NCBI RefSeq assembly: GCF_003385395.1 | Contig: NZ_QNUG01000001.1 | Coordinates: 62,001-126,000 of the forward strand | Direction of reading: 5' to 3' | DNA: 64,000 bases | Source of the DNA: Epilithonimonas hispanica | GTDB taxonomy: Bacteria > Bacteroidota > Bacteroidia > Flavobacteriales > Weeksellaceae | Shown here: piece after piece, positions 42,747-53,197 of the stretch | Position numbering within the stretch: the stretch's first letter is position 1 | Layout of the letters: every line of letters starts with the position of its first letter | Notes under the pieces: generated by a model | Told to the model about the DNA's origin: nothing | Seen by the model: the letters and a program-made list of their open reading frames with translations, nothing else | The model's database searches: none | Translations under genes and position numbers: made by a program

Positions 42747-44795
42747 TTATACTCGAGCTTGTTCTAACGAAGTCATTTTGTTTAATAGTTGTTTCTTCAT
42801 TAGGAAATATTTTCTTCCAATATAGAAATGCAGACTATTAACTGCAAAAAACAATTGCTGAAGATTAGTATTCAGATATTCATTTTGATTAAAATACAAT
42901 ACGTCATTATTAATGTAAAATTCTAAATCTTTTCTGTTTTGCTCATTGATTTCTTCGTTGAGTAAAGATTCATTTAGAATATCTTTTAATTCTTCTTTTA
43001 ATTTTGATTCCAAAGTTTTCAGATTGTTGAAGTTCTTTTTGATTTTCTCAAAAGGCGTAGTTGTGCTTACAAACTCTAAAGCTTTGCTCAAATCTCTGAA
43101 TAGATTGAATTTTTCTTCGTAGATTTTATCATAATCCAAAAGCTCGGAAAACTGATTTCTCATCTCGTCTTCTTGATTCTGGTTTTTTGCTAGACCTGCG
43201 AAATAATGATAAATATTAATATCATTCTGAGTGATTTTCTCTTTCAGTATTTTTATTTGATTTTCAAGGATTGGAATTAGTGTTTTAGCTTCGTTGGCTT
43301 TATACTTTTTTCCATCATAGTCAAACGTTTTAATCACATAAGTTTTGTCAGCGATAGAATTAATAACATTTTTATCATTCTCCAAAGCGATTAAGGTGTA
43401 AACATCTTCCACTTTGTCTTTGGAGAAAAGATCTTCGAATTTATCAATGATTGGCGAAGTATTGTCCAGGCTCAAATCAAATGGATTAGGATTTTTATTA
43501 TCGTAATAATTATTGAAAATTTTATTAAAAGTTCCCTTGTTGTAGTTTTCTTTAAATTCAATTTTGAAAGTTTCAAAGTCCAAATCAAATTGTGTCTTTT
43601 CATTTTCTACATTTGAAAAAAGCTTTGCCGTTAGTTTCTCATCAGTCGCTTCGAAGTTTTTGAACAAAGTTTTTGCAGGAGAGTTATCTGCATCTTTTGT
43701 GATAGCGAGTTTTTGTAATCTGACAATTCTGTCTTCTGTTGAAGGGTGAGAAGCCCATTGATTTTCTATATTTAATTTTGATTTATTAAAAAGACCAGAC
43801 TCTGTTGATTTTACAACCGGTAAATCGTTTTTGAAATCAAGTTCGTTTTCATTAGCGTAAAAGTTCATGACATAGAAGTGTTCTCTGTAGATGTTTTTGC
43901 TTGATTTGTTTTCAGGGATTTTGCTGTTGTAAAAATTGATAACAGCATTGTAAGAATTGTCTGCCAAATCCATTCTCATAAGCGATTCTTCCAAGGCTAA
44001 AGAACCAGCAATGTTGGCAGCAACTTCGTCCGCGTGAAATTCCATTTCTCGGGAAAGTGCCATATGACGGATGTTTACAAAAGAGTACATCTTTGTAAGA
44101 ATCCATTTTATTCCTTGGGTTATCTTAATCGCTAATTCTGCAAAGAAGGCAAAAAATCCACTCGCACTAGCCCAACCTTTTACGGTGTTTTCATAGGATT
44201 CATCTTCATTGACTAAGTTGAAAATGATTTGATTAACGTTATAGACGTAACTTCCTACTTTCATAGATCGTTGAGGAAAGTGCCCGAATTCGTGCGCTAA
44301 AATGGCTTTGAGTTCTTGCTTTGTACAAGTGTTGACAAGCCCAATTCCAATTACTAGATTTTTTTTGATAGGCAAAAACATACTCCAAAAATTAGAATCA
44401 TAGAAAACGCTGGCGTTGACATCATAAGCCAAGTAAACTTTTTTGGGAAAGTCTGTTCCGGCTTCTTTGACGATTTCGTCTATCATCTGAAAAAGTTGTG
44501 GCTCATCATTTCTATTAATTTCAGTTAGATTGCTTCGGTCGTTTATGTGTTGTTTGAATAGAAATTTTATTAAAAAATAAGAAATTAAAACGCCCAAACT
44601 TGCTAATCCAATACCTAACATCACTGTGAAAAACATAGGTTTTATGCTGATTATCCAAAGCCCCGCTGCAATACAACCAATGGTTAAAGCAATGGCGGAA
44701 AAGAATAATAAAATGTAAACAATAATGAATAGAACAATAGCAATAATTGCTGATGTGCTTTTTTTCTTAAACTCTGGAGAAACCTGAATAAACAT
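42747..44795 (-). CDS. M48 family membrane metalloprotease with long C-terminal extension
   Basis: 682 residues. Two or three N-terminal transmembrane helices (about residues 15-75) come first, then the zinc motif LKAILAHEFGHFPQRSMKV (HExxH) near residues 168-172. The third zinc ligand is probably the Glu of SREMEFHADEVAA. This is the Ste24/HtpX-like M48 layout. The C-terminal 300 residues are soluble, helical and charged and are not part of the peptidase. It may act in membrane-protein quality control; the substrate is not known. It is followed on the same strand by no other gene. Confidence 0.85.
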   Translation of the reverse strand: MFIQVSPEFKKKSTSAIIAIVLFIIVYILLFFSAIALTIGCIAAGLWIISIKPMFFTVMLGIGLASLGVLISYFLIKFLFKQHINDRSNLTEINRNDEPQLFQMIDEIVKEAGTDFPKKVYLAYDVNASVFYDSNFWSMFLPIKKNLVIGIGLVNTCTKQELKAILAHEFGHFPQRSMKVGSYVYNVNQIIFNLVNEDESYENTVKGWASASGFFAFFAELAIKITQGIKWILTKMYSFVNIRHMALSREMEFHADEVAANIAGSLALEESLMRMDLADNSYNAVINFYNSKIPENKSSKNIYREHFYVMNFYANENELDFKNDLPVVKSTESGLFNKSKLNIENQWASHPSTEDRIVRLQKLAITKDADNSPAKTLFKNFEATDEKLTAKLFSNVENEKTQFDLDFETFKIEFKENYNKGTFNKIFNNYYDNKNPNPFDLSLDNTSPIIDKFEDLFSKDKVEDVYTLIALENDKNVINSIADKTYVIKTFDYDGKKYKANEAKTLIPILENQIKILKEKITQNDINIYHYFAGLAKNQNQEDEMRNQFSELLDYDKIYEEKFNLFRDLSKALEFVSTTTPFEKIKKNFNNLKTLESKLKEELKDILNESLLNEEINEQNRKDLEFYINNDVLYFNQNEYLNTNLQQLFFAVNSLHFYIGRKYFLMKKQLLNKMTSLEQARV

Positions 44796-44880
44796 AAAGG
44801 GAATTAATTTTTCAAAAAAATTAAGAATTAAACTCTATTTTTTCGAATATATTTAATTAATTGTTTAAGAAATTTTCACA

Positions 44881-44911
44881 AAAAAAACCGCTCAGAAAAT
44901 CTGAACGGTTT
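44881..44911 (-). terminator. Terminator after groL
   Basis: On the minus strand AAACCGTTCAGA pairs with TCTGAGCGGTTT (one T-G pair), followed by a T7 run. Confidence 0.85.
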
Positions 44912-44938
44912 AATTTATATTATTTCAGTAACTGATTG

Positions 44939-46573
<1,635 letters not shown>

Positions 46574-46639
46574 TTATTATATGATGTACAAAGTAAAATG
46601 TACTTTTTTGTTTAATTAATTTGATGGGTTGTCTCAAAA

Positions 46640-46662
46640 TACTTTGTACGTTGTACAAGGTA
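46640..46662. promoter_or_regulatory. Hairpin in the groS-groL intercistronic region
   Basis: TACTTTGTAC (46640-46649) pairs with GTACAAGGTA (46653-46662) around GTT. A further GTACAAAGTA at 46586-46595 is the reverse complement of the first arm, so an alternative longer-range pairing exists. No T-run follows on the minus strand. Confidence 0.6.
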
Positions 46663-46675
46663 TTTTTTACAAATC

Positions 46676-46954
46676 TTAGCCAATTATTCCTAAAAGATCT
46701 CCTTCTTTTACAATTAGGTAATCCTTTCCTTCGAATTTCAGTTCAGTTCCAGAATATTTTCCATAAAGTACTTTGTCGCCTACTTTTACGGTAGTTGGTT
46801 CGTCTTTTTTTCCAGGCCCTACAGCTACTACAGTTCCTTCTTGTGGTTTTTCTTTTGCCGTGTCTGGGATGATAAGTCCAGATGCTGTTTTAGTTTCTGC
46901 AGGTGTTGGTTCTACCAAAACTCTGTCCGCTAATGGTTTGAAATTTACTGACAT
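46676..46954 (-). CDS. groS: Co-chaperonin GroES
   Basis: 92 residues, heptameric lid of Gro[19 protein letters not shown] at the N-terminus and the mobile-loop region [20 protein letters not shown] are diagnostic, as is [18 protein letters not shown]. First gene of the groSL operon. No CIRCE element is visible upstream. Confidence 0.97.
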   Translation of the reverse strand: MSVNFKPLADRVLVEPTPAETKTASGLIIPDTAKEKPQEGTVVAVGPGKKDEPTTVKVGDKVLYGKYSGTELKFEGKDYLIVKEGDLLGIIG

Positions 46955-47018
46955 AATTATATTTTGATTTTAATATTATTCTTCATTGTTATTCTCCAAC
47001 AATGTGCCAAATGAGACA

Positions 47019-47049
47019 GAAGTTAGAACTTAGAAGTTAGAAGTTAGAT
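47019..47049. repeat. Short tandem repeat upstream of groS
   Basis: Four imperfect copies of GAAGTTAGA (one as GAACTTAGA) in a row, a simple repeat also common in flavobacterial spacers. Confidence 0.6.
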
Positions 47050-47092
47050 TTGGCAGAGTTTTGTTTTTTATTGCTGAAATTTTGGCAGAAAA

Positions 47093-47116
47093 AAAGTCAT
47101 TCAATCGAATGACTTT
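47093..47116 (-). terminator. Terminator after the M1 peptidase gene
   Basis: AAAGTCATTC (47093-47102) pairs perfectly with GAATGACTTT (47107-47116) around AATC; the minus strand continues into a T-run. Confidence 0.85.
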
Positions 47117-47135
47117 GTAGTGTTGTTTGTAGTTT

Positions 47136-49517
47136 TTATCTTTTCCCTGCAGCTTGCATTGGGTTTACTCTTCCACTTGCACCGCCTCTTGCAGTTTCTT
47201 TTTGAGCCTGTTTGAAAATCTGGAATTTCGAAGGTGTTTCTGTTGAAGCAGTTGCTGCCCAATAGTTATTAGAAGTGTCAATATCAGCTGTTTCTTTCAT
47301 TGGGTCCAATTGAATCGATTTTATTTTTTTATCGAAATAATAGGTTTTAGAAACCTTTTGCTCGTTCGATCTCCAGATTTGAACATTGATTTTATCATTC
47401 AGTTTAGTTCCATCTTCAAAAGTAAATTCCAGAATAATTGGCATTACTAGTCCTCCTTTATTAGTGAAATCTATTTGGTATGCAGTAATGTTTTTATTAA
47501 TTCCGTTTGTTTTATCTTTTGTAGACAATTTTTCAGAAGCTTCAGTTTTTAAAGTATATTCTTTTGAAGTGTCAACTTTTTCTTGTCCTCGGTCATATTT
47601 GTAATAAAAATCCTGAACATCTTTGTCTCCGTCCACATAGAATTTGATGTTTTTATCTTCTTTGTTTCTGACTTTAGAAATATCTTCAAATTCATTCAGA
47701 AGTGGTGCGTCAGTTTTGTATTTGGTTTCTTTCGCTTCTTTTGGAATCGCATCAAAATCCGGCGTTGCGACAGTCACTTTATCAATTGCAATATCTACTG
47801 GATCTGTACTGTAAAACCAGCCTCTCCAAAACCAATCGAGGTCTTCGCCACTTGCATCTTCCATTGTTCTGAAAAGATCTGCCGGTTCCGGATGACGGAA
47901 TGCCCATCTTTTTGCATATGTTTTGAAAGCTTTGTCAAACAATTCTCTTCCCATAATAGTTTCACGTAAGATGTTGAGTCCAGTCGCCGGTTTGGAATAA
48001 GCATTTGGTCCAAATCTCGCAATGTTTTCAGAATTAGTCATGATTGGCTCTAGTTCGTCTTTCGGAAGTTTCATATAATCTACAATTGTCCAAGCTGGTC
48101 CACGTTTGGAAGGGAATTTATTATCCCATTTTTCCTCAGTAAGATATTCAACAAATGTATTAAGACCTTCATCCATCCAAGACCATTGTCTTTCGTCGGA
48201 ATTGATGATCATCGGGAAAAAGTTGTGCCCTACTTCGTGGATAATTACACCAAGCATTCCGTTTTTGATAGCTTCAGAATAAGTTCCGTCTTTCTCGGTT
48301 CTTCCGTAATTGAAACAGATCATTGGGTATTCCATTCCGTTGGAAGCTTCTACAGATTGCGCCACTGGATATGGATAAGGAATAGTGAATTCTGAGTAAG
48401 TTTTAATCGTATGAGCAACCGCTTTTGTTGAGAATTTTCTGTACAATCCATAAGCTTCTTTTCCGTAGAAACTCATCGCCATTACTTTGTTGTTGTTTTC
48501 AGGAATGGTAACTCGCATTCCGTCCCAAACAAATTTTCTTGATGATCCCCAAGCAAAATCACGAACATCATTCGCTTCGAATTTCCATATTTTTCTTTCC
48601 TTAGATTTAGATTTTTCAGCTTTTTTAGCTTCGTCTAATGTTACAATTTCTATTGGTTCGTTTGAGTTTTCCGCTTGCTTATATCTTGCCAATTGAGCTG
48701 ATGTCAAAACTTGGTCGTAATTTTTACATTCGCCAGTTCCACCAATAATGTGATCTGCCGGAACATTCATAGAAACTTTAAAGTTTCCGAAAACCAAAGC
48801 AAATTCTCCACGACCGGTAAACTGATGATTCTGCCACCCGTGGAAATCGCTGTAAACACACATTCTCGGATACCATTGTGTCATTGTGTAAAGATCGTTG
48901 CCATCTTCTGGGAAATTTTCATAACCGCCACGACCTCCTTTTTCCATACGATTTGGGATGTTGTAATTCCAATCTACTTTGAAAGTGAATTTCTCCCCAG
49001 CTTTCAACGGTTTTTCAAGATCGATTCTCATCATCGTTTTATTAACAACATATTTGATAGGAGAGCCTTTGCTATCTGTTACTTTTTCAAGATTTACACC
49101 ATAGCCATCATCTTTTGCAGGAAGATCAGAGGTTTTTAATTTATCAATATTGGCTCCTTTTGGTAGGGTAGAAGAAGATGGATAATCGGCATTTTTGACA
49201 GAAGATTGTTGATTCTCATCTAGTTGTAGCCAAAGATATTCTAGTTCGTCGGGAGAATTATTGTAATAAGTAATCGTTTCGGAGCCTTTTAGATTTCTTT
49301 TGTCTTCGTTCAGATATGCTGTGATGTCATAATCTGCACGTTGCTGCCAGTATTGATTTCCGGGCGCTCCAGAAGCTGTTCTATAAGTATTTGGAGTTGG
49401 TAGGATTGTTCCAAGTTGTTCGAATTTGTTTCCGTGATTACTCCCTGGATTATTTTGAATGTTTTGTGCGCCAACAAAAGCACAAGCGAGTAATAACCCT
49501 AAAATTTTTAATTTCAT
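47136..49517 (-). CDS. M1 family zinc aminopeptidase, exported
   Basis: 793 residues. A signal peptide (LKILGLLLACAFVGAQ) starts the protein. The M1 zinc site is VIIHEVGHNFFPMIIN with the downstream Glu in WMDEGLNTFVEYL, and the exopeptidase motif is SNGMEYPM in place of GAMEN. The N-terminal beta-domain (about 40-300) and the C-terminal extension fit M1 enzymes of Bacteroidota. It trims peptides in the periplasm or at the cell surface. The C-terminus (GGASGRVNPMQAAGKR) has no sorting domain. Monocistronic. Confidence 0.92.
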   Translation of the reverse strand: MKLKILGLLLACAFVGAQNIQNNPGSNHGNKFEQLGTILPTPNTYRTASGAPGNQYWQQRADYDITAYLNEDKRNLKGSETITYYNNSPDELEYLWLQLDENQQSSVKNADYPSSSTLPKGANIDKLKTSDLPAKDDGYGVNLEKVTDSKGSPIKYVVNKTMMRIDLEKPLKAGEKFTFKVDWNYNIPNRMEKGGRGGYENFPEDGNDLYTMTQWYPRMCVYSDFHGWQNHQFTGRGEFALVFGNFKVSMNVPADHIIGGTGECKNYDQVLTSAQLARYKQAENSNEPIEIVTLDEAKKAEKSKSKERKIWKFEANDVRDFAWGSSRKFVWDGMRVTIPENNNKVMAMSFYGKEAYGLYRKFSTKAVAHTIKTYSEFTIPYPYPVAQSVEASNGMEYPMICFNYGRTEKDGTYSEAIKNGMLGVIIHEVGHNFFPMIINSDERQWSWMDEGLNTFVEYLTEEKWDNKFPSKRGPAWTIVDYMKLPKDELEPIMTNSENIARFGPNAYSKPATGLNILRETIMGRELFDKAFKTYAKRWAFRHPEPADLFRTMEDASGEDLDWFWRGWFYSTDPVDIAIDKVTVATPDFDAIPKEAKETKYKTDAPLLNEFEDISKVRNKEDKNIKFYVDGDKDVQDFYYKYDRGQEKVDTSKEYTLKTEASEKLSTKDKTNGINKNITAYQIDFTNKGGLVMPIILEFTFEDGTKLNDKINVQIWRSNEQKVSKTYYFDKKIKSIQLDPMKETADIDTSNNYWAATASTETPSKFQIFKQAQKETARGGASGRVNPMQAAGKR

Positions 49518-49623
49518 TATTGATAAATTAATGGCTGATAAAATCTATAAGTAATCAAATTTATGAAAAAGTTACTAATAAAATTGAATAGAAATCTTAT
49601 TATTAATGATGTTTATTCAAAGA

Positions 49624-50631
49624 TTAATTAGAAAACCAAAGTTTTTCACCTTCTAAAACTAAAGGGCTTGGGAAATTATTAGTAAACAAACCTCCAGTTC
49701 CCAAACCCTGTGGCATCGGATTTTTTTTGGTGTAAGTGTATTGTGCAATGGCATTCAGTCCAATATTGCTTTCCAAAGCAGATGTAATCCACCAACCGAT
49801 ATTTTGTTTTTCTGCTAAATCTATCCAATCATCAGAACCAGAAAATCCGCCAATCAAACTTGGTTTTAGAATAATATATTGAGGACTGATTTCTTTTAGC
49901 AGTTCTTTTTTGGAATCTGTATTCAAAACGCCGATTAACTCTTCGTCCAAAGCAATTGGAGTAGGAGAGGTTCTACAAAGTTCTGCCATTGCGTCCCAAT
50001 TTCCAGCTTCAATAGGTTGTTCGATAGAGTGGATGTCTAAGTCTGCTAATTCTTGTAAAACAACTTTTGCTTGCTCTGGAGAAAAAGCGCCATTTGCATC
50101 TACCCGAAGTTCGATTTGATCTTTCGAAAATTTCTTTCTCAGAGATTTTAATATTTCTTTTTCAGAATCCCAATCAGTTCCGATTTTCAGTTTGATACAA
50201 GAAAAATTGTCTCTAATTTTTTCCTCGATTTGAGATTGCATATAGTTTACATCTCCCATCCAAATGAGTCCATTAATTTTAATCGAGTCTTTTCCTTCTG
50301 TAAAATCACTAGGGAAATACAAATCGCCCTGATGTTCCAAATTACGTAAAGCTTGTTCAATTCCAAAAATAATCGAAGGATGATTGATGAGTTCTTCTTT
50401 TAATTCTTCCAAACTCAAATTGATATTACGACAAGCCCATTCCAAAGCATTTTCATAATCATCATCGTCATCAAAACTCAATCCGCGGAAAAGAGCACAT
50501 TCGCCTATTCCTTTTTTATCATCTTCATAGATTTCTATGAAATAAGTTTCTTTTGTGTTGAGAACGCCTCTGGAAGTTCCGCTTGGACGTTTGAAATCAA
50601 GAATGTATTGATGGAATTTTGCAGTCTTCAT
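49624..50631 (-). CDS. menC: o-Succinylbenzoate synthase
   Basis: 335 residues, enolase superfamily. It dehydrates SHCHC to o-succinylbenzoate in menaquinone synthesis, which fits a respiring flavobacterium. The catalytic Lys is in CIKLKIGTDWDSE; the metal ligands are in RVDANGAF, SIEQPIE and ALDEELIGV; the second Lys is in ILKPSLIGGF. Related dipeptide epimerases share the fold, but the GECALFRGLS opening and overall length favour MenC. Other men genes are not in the window. Confidence 0.85.
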   Translation of the reverse strand: MKTAKFHQYILDFKRPSGTSRGVLNTKETYFIEIYEDDKKGIGECALFRGLSFDDDDDYENALEWACRNINLSLEELKEELINHPSIIFGIEQALRNLEHQGDLYFPSDFTEGKDSIKINGLIWMGDVNYMQSQIEEKIRDNFSCIKLKIGTDWDSEKEILKSLRKKFSKDQIELRVDANGAFSPEQAKVVLQELADLDIHSIEQPIEAGNWDAMAELCRTSPTPIALDEELIGVLNTDSKKELLKEISPQYIILKPSLIGGFSGSDDWIDLAEKQNIGWWITSALESNIGLNAIAQYTYTKKNPMPQGLGTGGLFTNNFPSPLVLEGEKLWFSN

Positions 50632-50645
50632 TTTGCAAAAATAAG

Positions 50646-50670
50646 AAAAGACCGAGGAAATCGGTCTTTT
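50646..50670 (-). terminator. Terminator after fbp
   Basis: AAAAGACCGA (50646-50655) pairs perfectly with TCGGTCTTTT (50661-50670), between fbp and menC. Confidence 0.75.
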
Positions 50671-50690
50671 TTGTATTCTTTAAATTATTC

Positions 50691-51710
50691 TTAATTTTTA
50701 TCGACAGCTTTTGCCATAAATTCTTCGGCTTTGGTAACCATTGCTGCACTTCCGCAGAAAAAAGGAACACGTTGATGTAATTCTGTTGGCTCTATTTCCA
50801 TAATTCTTTTGAAACCATCGCTGCATTTTCCGCCGGCTTGTTCTGTCAAAAATGCCATTGGATTAGCTTCGTAAAGTAATCTTAATTTTCCTTTTGGAGA
50901 TTGTGAAGTTTGAGGATAAATATAAATTCCACCTTTCAGCATATTTCTATGGAAATCGGAAACTAGAGAACCGATGTATCTAGAAGTGTAAGGTCTGTCG
51001 CCTTCTTCTTCCTGACAATATTTGATGTAATCTTTTACGCCTTGAGGAAACTTAGCATAATTTCCTTCATTTATAGAATAGATTTTTCCAGAAGTCGGGA
51101 ATTTGATGTCTTTATGAGAAAGGTAATAAGTTCCTATGGATGGATCTAGTGTAAACCCATTTACGCCGTTTCCTGTTGTATAAACAATCATTGTAGAAGA
51201 GCCGTAAACGACATAACCAGCAGCCACTTGATTTACGCCTTTTTGTAAAAAATCTCTTAGTTCAACTGGGCTTCCAGGATCAGAAACTCTTCTGTAGATA
51301 GAGAAAATAGTTCCTACAGAAACATTTACATCGATGTTTGAGGAACCGTCAAGTGGATCAATCAAAACAACATATTTGCTAAGGTGTGCATTGTCGGTAC
51401 ATTTAACTTCAATGAAATCATCGCTTTCTTCCGAGGCAATTCCGCAAACAACTTCTCTTTGAGACAATGCAGCTATGAAAATGTCGTTAGCTAAAACGTC
51501 CAATTTTTGTTGTTCTTCTCCTTGGATGTTTTCGGTTCCAACTTTTCCAATAATGTCAGCAATTCCAGCTTTGTTCACTTCTCTATTAACAATTTTTGTT
51601 GCAATTCTTATAGAACTGATAAGGCGAGAAAGTTCTCCTGTAGAATACTTAAAATCATCCTGTTTTTCAATTATGAACTCTCCTAAGGTTTGTAAAGCTT
51701 GATGTGACAT
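50691..51710 (-). CDS. fbp: Class I fructose-1,6-bisphosphatase
   Basis: 339 residues from the ATG at 51710 ([17 protein letters not shown]), close to the E. coli length of 332. An upstream ATG at 51755 lies before a TAGTTTTG promoter element and is unlikely. Gluconeogenic enzyme, removes the C1 phosphate of fructose 1,6-bisphosphate. The metal and substrate motifs are [21 protein letters not shown] and [19 protein letters not shown]. Together with aceBA in this window it fits growth on non-sugar carbon. Confidence 0.95.
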   Translation of the reverse strand: MSHQALQTLGEFIIEKQDDFKYSTGELSRLISSIRIATKIVNREVNKAGIADIIGKVGTENIQGEEQQKLDVLANDIFIAALSQREVVCGIASEESDDFIEVKCTDNAHLSKYVVLIDPLDGSSNIDVNVSVGTIFSIYRRVSDPGSPVELRDFLQKGVNQVAAGYVVYGSSTMIVYTTGNGVNGFTLDPSIGTYYLSHKDIKFPTSGKIYSINEGNYAKFPQGVKDYIKYCQEEEGDRPYTSRYIGSLVSDFHRNMLKGGIYIYPQTSQSPKGKLRLLYEANPMAFLTEQAGGKCSDGFKRIMEIEPTELHQRVPFFCGSAAMVTKAEEFMAKAVDKN

Positions 51711-51733
51711 ATTTTGGTTAATTTGATTTTCTA

Positions 51734-51741
51734 CAAAACTA
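51734..51741 (-). promoter_or_regulatory. -7 promoter element for fbp
   Basis: The minus strand reads TAGTTTTG, a match to TAnnTTTG, 23 bases before the ATG at 51710. Confidence 0.5.
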
Positions 51742-51951
51742 ATTTTTTTTTTCAATTAAATGAAACAAGATTTATCGATTTTTGATGATACTTGTCATAA
51801 ATGTATTAATATGGTTTCATTATCTCAATTTGAAGCATTGAAAATAATAACACTGATTTTTATATTCCGTTCATTATTAATATTTTTGAAAGTTAATAAT
51901 TGATTAACGGCTTCTTAATTTTTAATAAAAAAGTTTAACGGTAAAAATCTA

Positions 51952-53190
51952 ATGAAAGTTTACAAATTTGGTGGTGCATCTGTTAAGGATGCAGAAGGTG
52001 TGAAAAATGTGGCCTTGGTTCTAGAAACTCAAGGGTTTGAGAAATGTTTGGTTGTAGTTTCTGCAATGGGAAAAACGACAAATGCGTTGGAAAAAGTAGT
52101 AGAATATTACTTCAAGAAACAGGATTATCAAGCAGAAATTGAATTGATCAAGAAAAATCACATCGATATTGCCAAGGGTTTATTTTCAGAAGGTCATGCT
52201 GTTTTTGGAGAAATCACATTATTTTTTGATGATATTGATTCTTTTTTGAGAAGAAACAAATCACCTAATTATAACTTCGTTTATGATCAGGTTGTAAGTT
52301 GCGGAGAAATGATTTCTTCTAAAATTCTAAGTGAGTATCTTAATGATATTCAGTTTTTTAACCATTGGTTGGATGCGAGAGATTATATCAAGACCGATGC
52401 GAGTTACAGAGAAGGAATTGTTAACTGGCAGGAAACAGAGCAGAATATTTCTAAATTAGATAAAATCAACTGTTATGTAACTCAGGGATTTATCGGTTCG
52501 GAAAGTAATAATTTTACAGTAACTCTTGGAAGAGAAGGTTCCGATTACACAGCCGCGATTTTCGCATATTGCCTTAATGCTGACGAAATGACAATCTGGA
52601 AAGACGTTCCAGGTGTAATGACCGGCGATCCTAGAAAATTTGAAAATGTAGAATTGTTGTCTTTCATTTCTTACGAAGAGGCAATTGAGATGGCTTATTA
52701 TGGAGCTTCGGTAATTCACCCAAAAACACTTCAGCCACTTAAACAGAAGAATATTCCGTTTTTTGTAAAGTCTTTCGTAGAACCTAAAAAACCAGGAACC
52801 AAAGTTGGAAATTCTGAGGAAAATGAATTGATCGAGAGTTATATCCTAAAAGAAAATCAAACCTTATTGAATGTAGAAACCCGTGATTTTTCCTTTATTG
52901 CAGAGGATCATATGAGTTTGATATTTGCGCTTCTTGCTAAATATAAAATTAAAGTTTCTTTGATGCAGAACTCTGCGATTTCATTAGCTTTATGTTTGGA
53001 AGATAAATTTGGAACCGCCAATGATTTTAATGAAGAATTACAGCAGAGTTTCATCACGCAAATGACGAAAAATGTATCCTTGTTTACTGTCAGAAATGCA
53101 GAATTAGACCAATTAGATCAATTTTATAAAGACAAAAAAGTACTGCTGGAGCAGATTTCCAAAAAAACCTTCCAAATGGTAACCCTGTAA
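51952..53190 (+). CDS. lysC: Aspartate kinase
   Basis: 412 residues. It phosphorylates aspartate in the common pathway to Lys, Thr and Met. The start VYKFGGASVKDAEGVKNV and VTLGREGSDYTAAIFAYCL are the ATP and aspartate-binding signatures. The C-terminal 110 or so residues are an ACT regulatory part. There is no fused homoserine dehydrogenase domain, so it is a single-function kinase. It is followed after seven bases by olsF, with which it probably forms an operon; why the two are linked is unclear. Confidence 0.92.
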   Translation: MKVYKFGGASVKDAEGVKNVALVLETQGFEKCLVVVSAMGKTTNALEKVVEYYFKKQDYQAEIELIKKNHIDIAKGLFSEGHAVFGEITLFFDDIDSFLRRNKSPNYNFVYDQVVSCGEMISSKILSEYLNDIQFFNHWLDARDYIKTDASYREGIVNWQETEQNISKLDKINCYVTQGFIGSESNNFTVTLGREGSDYTAAIFAYCLNADEMTIWKDVPGVMTGDPRKFENVELLSFISYEEAIEMAYYGASVIHPKTLQPLKQKNIPFFVKSFVEPKKPGTKVGNSEENELIESYILKENQTLLNVETRDFSFIAEDHMSLIFALLAKYKIKVSLMQNSAISLALCLEDKFGTANDFNEELQQSFITQMTKNVSLFTVRNAELDQLDQFYKDKKVLLEQISKKTFQMVTL

Positions 53191-53197
53191 AAACACT

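Noticed and set aside
46996-47010. Possible sigma-54 promoter before groS (TTGGCACATTGTTGG on the minus strand)
   Set aside because: The -24-like half TGGCAC is good, but the -12 half lacks the GC at the required distance.
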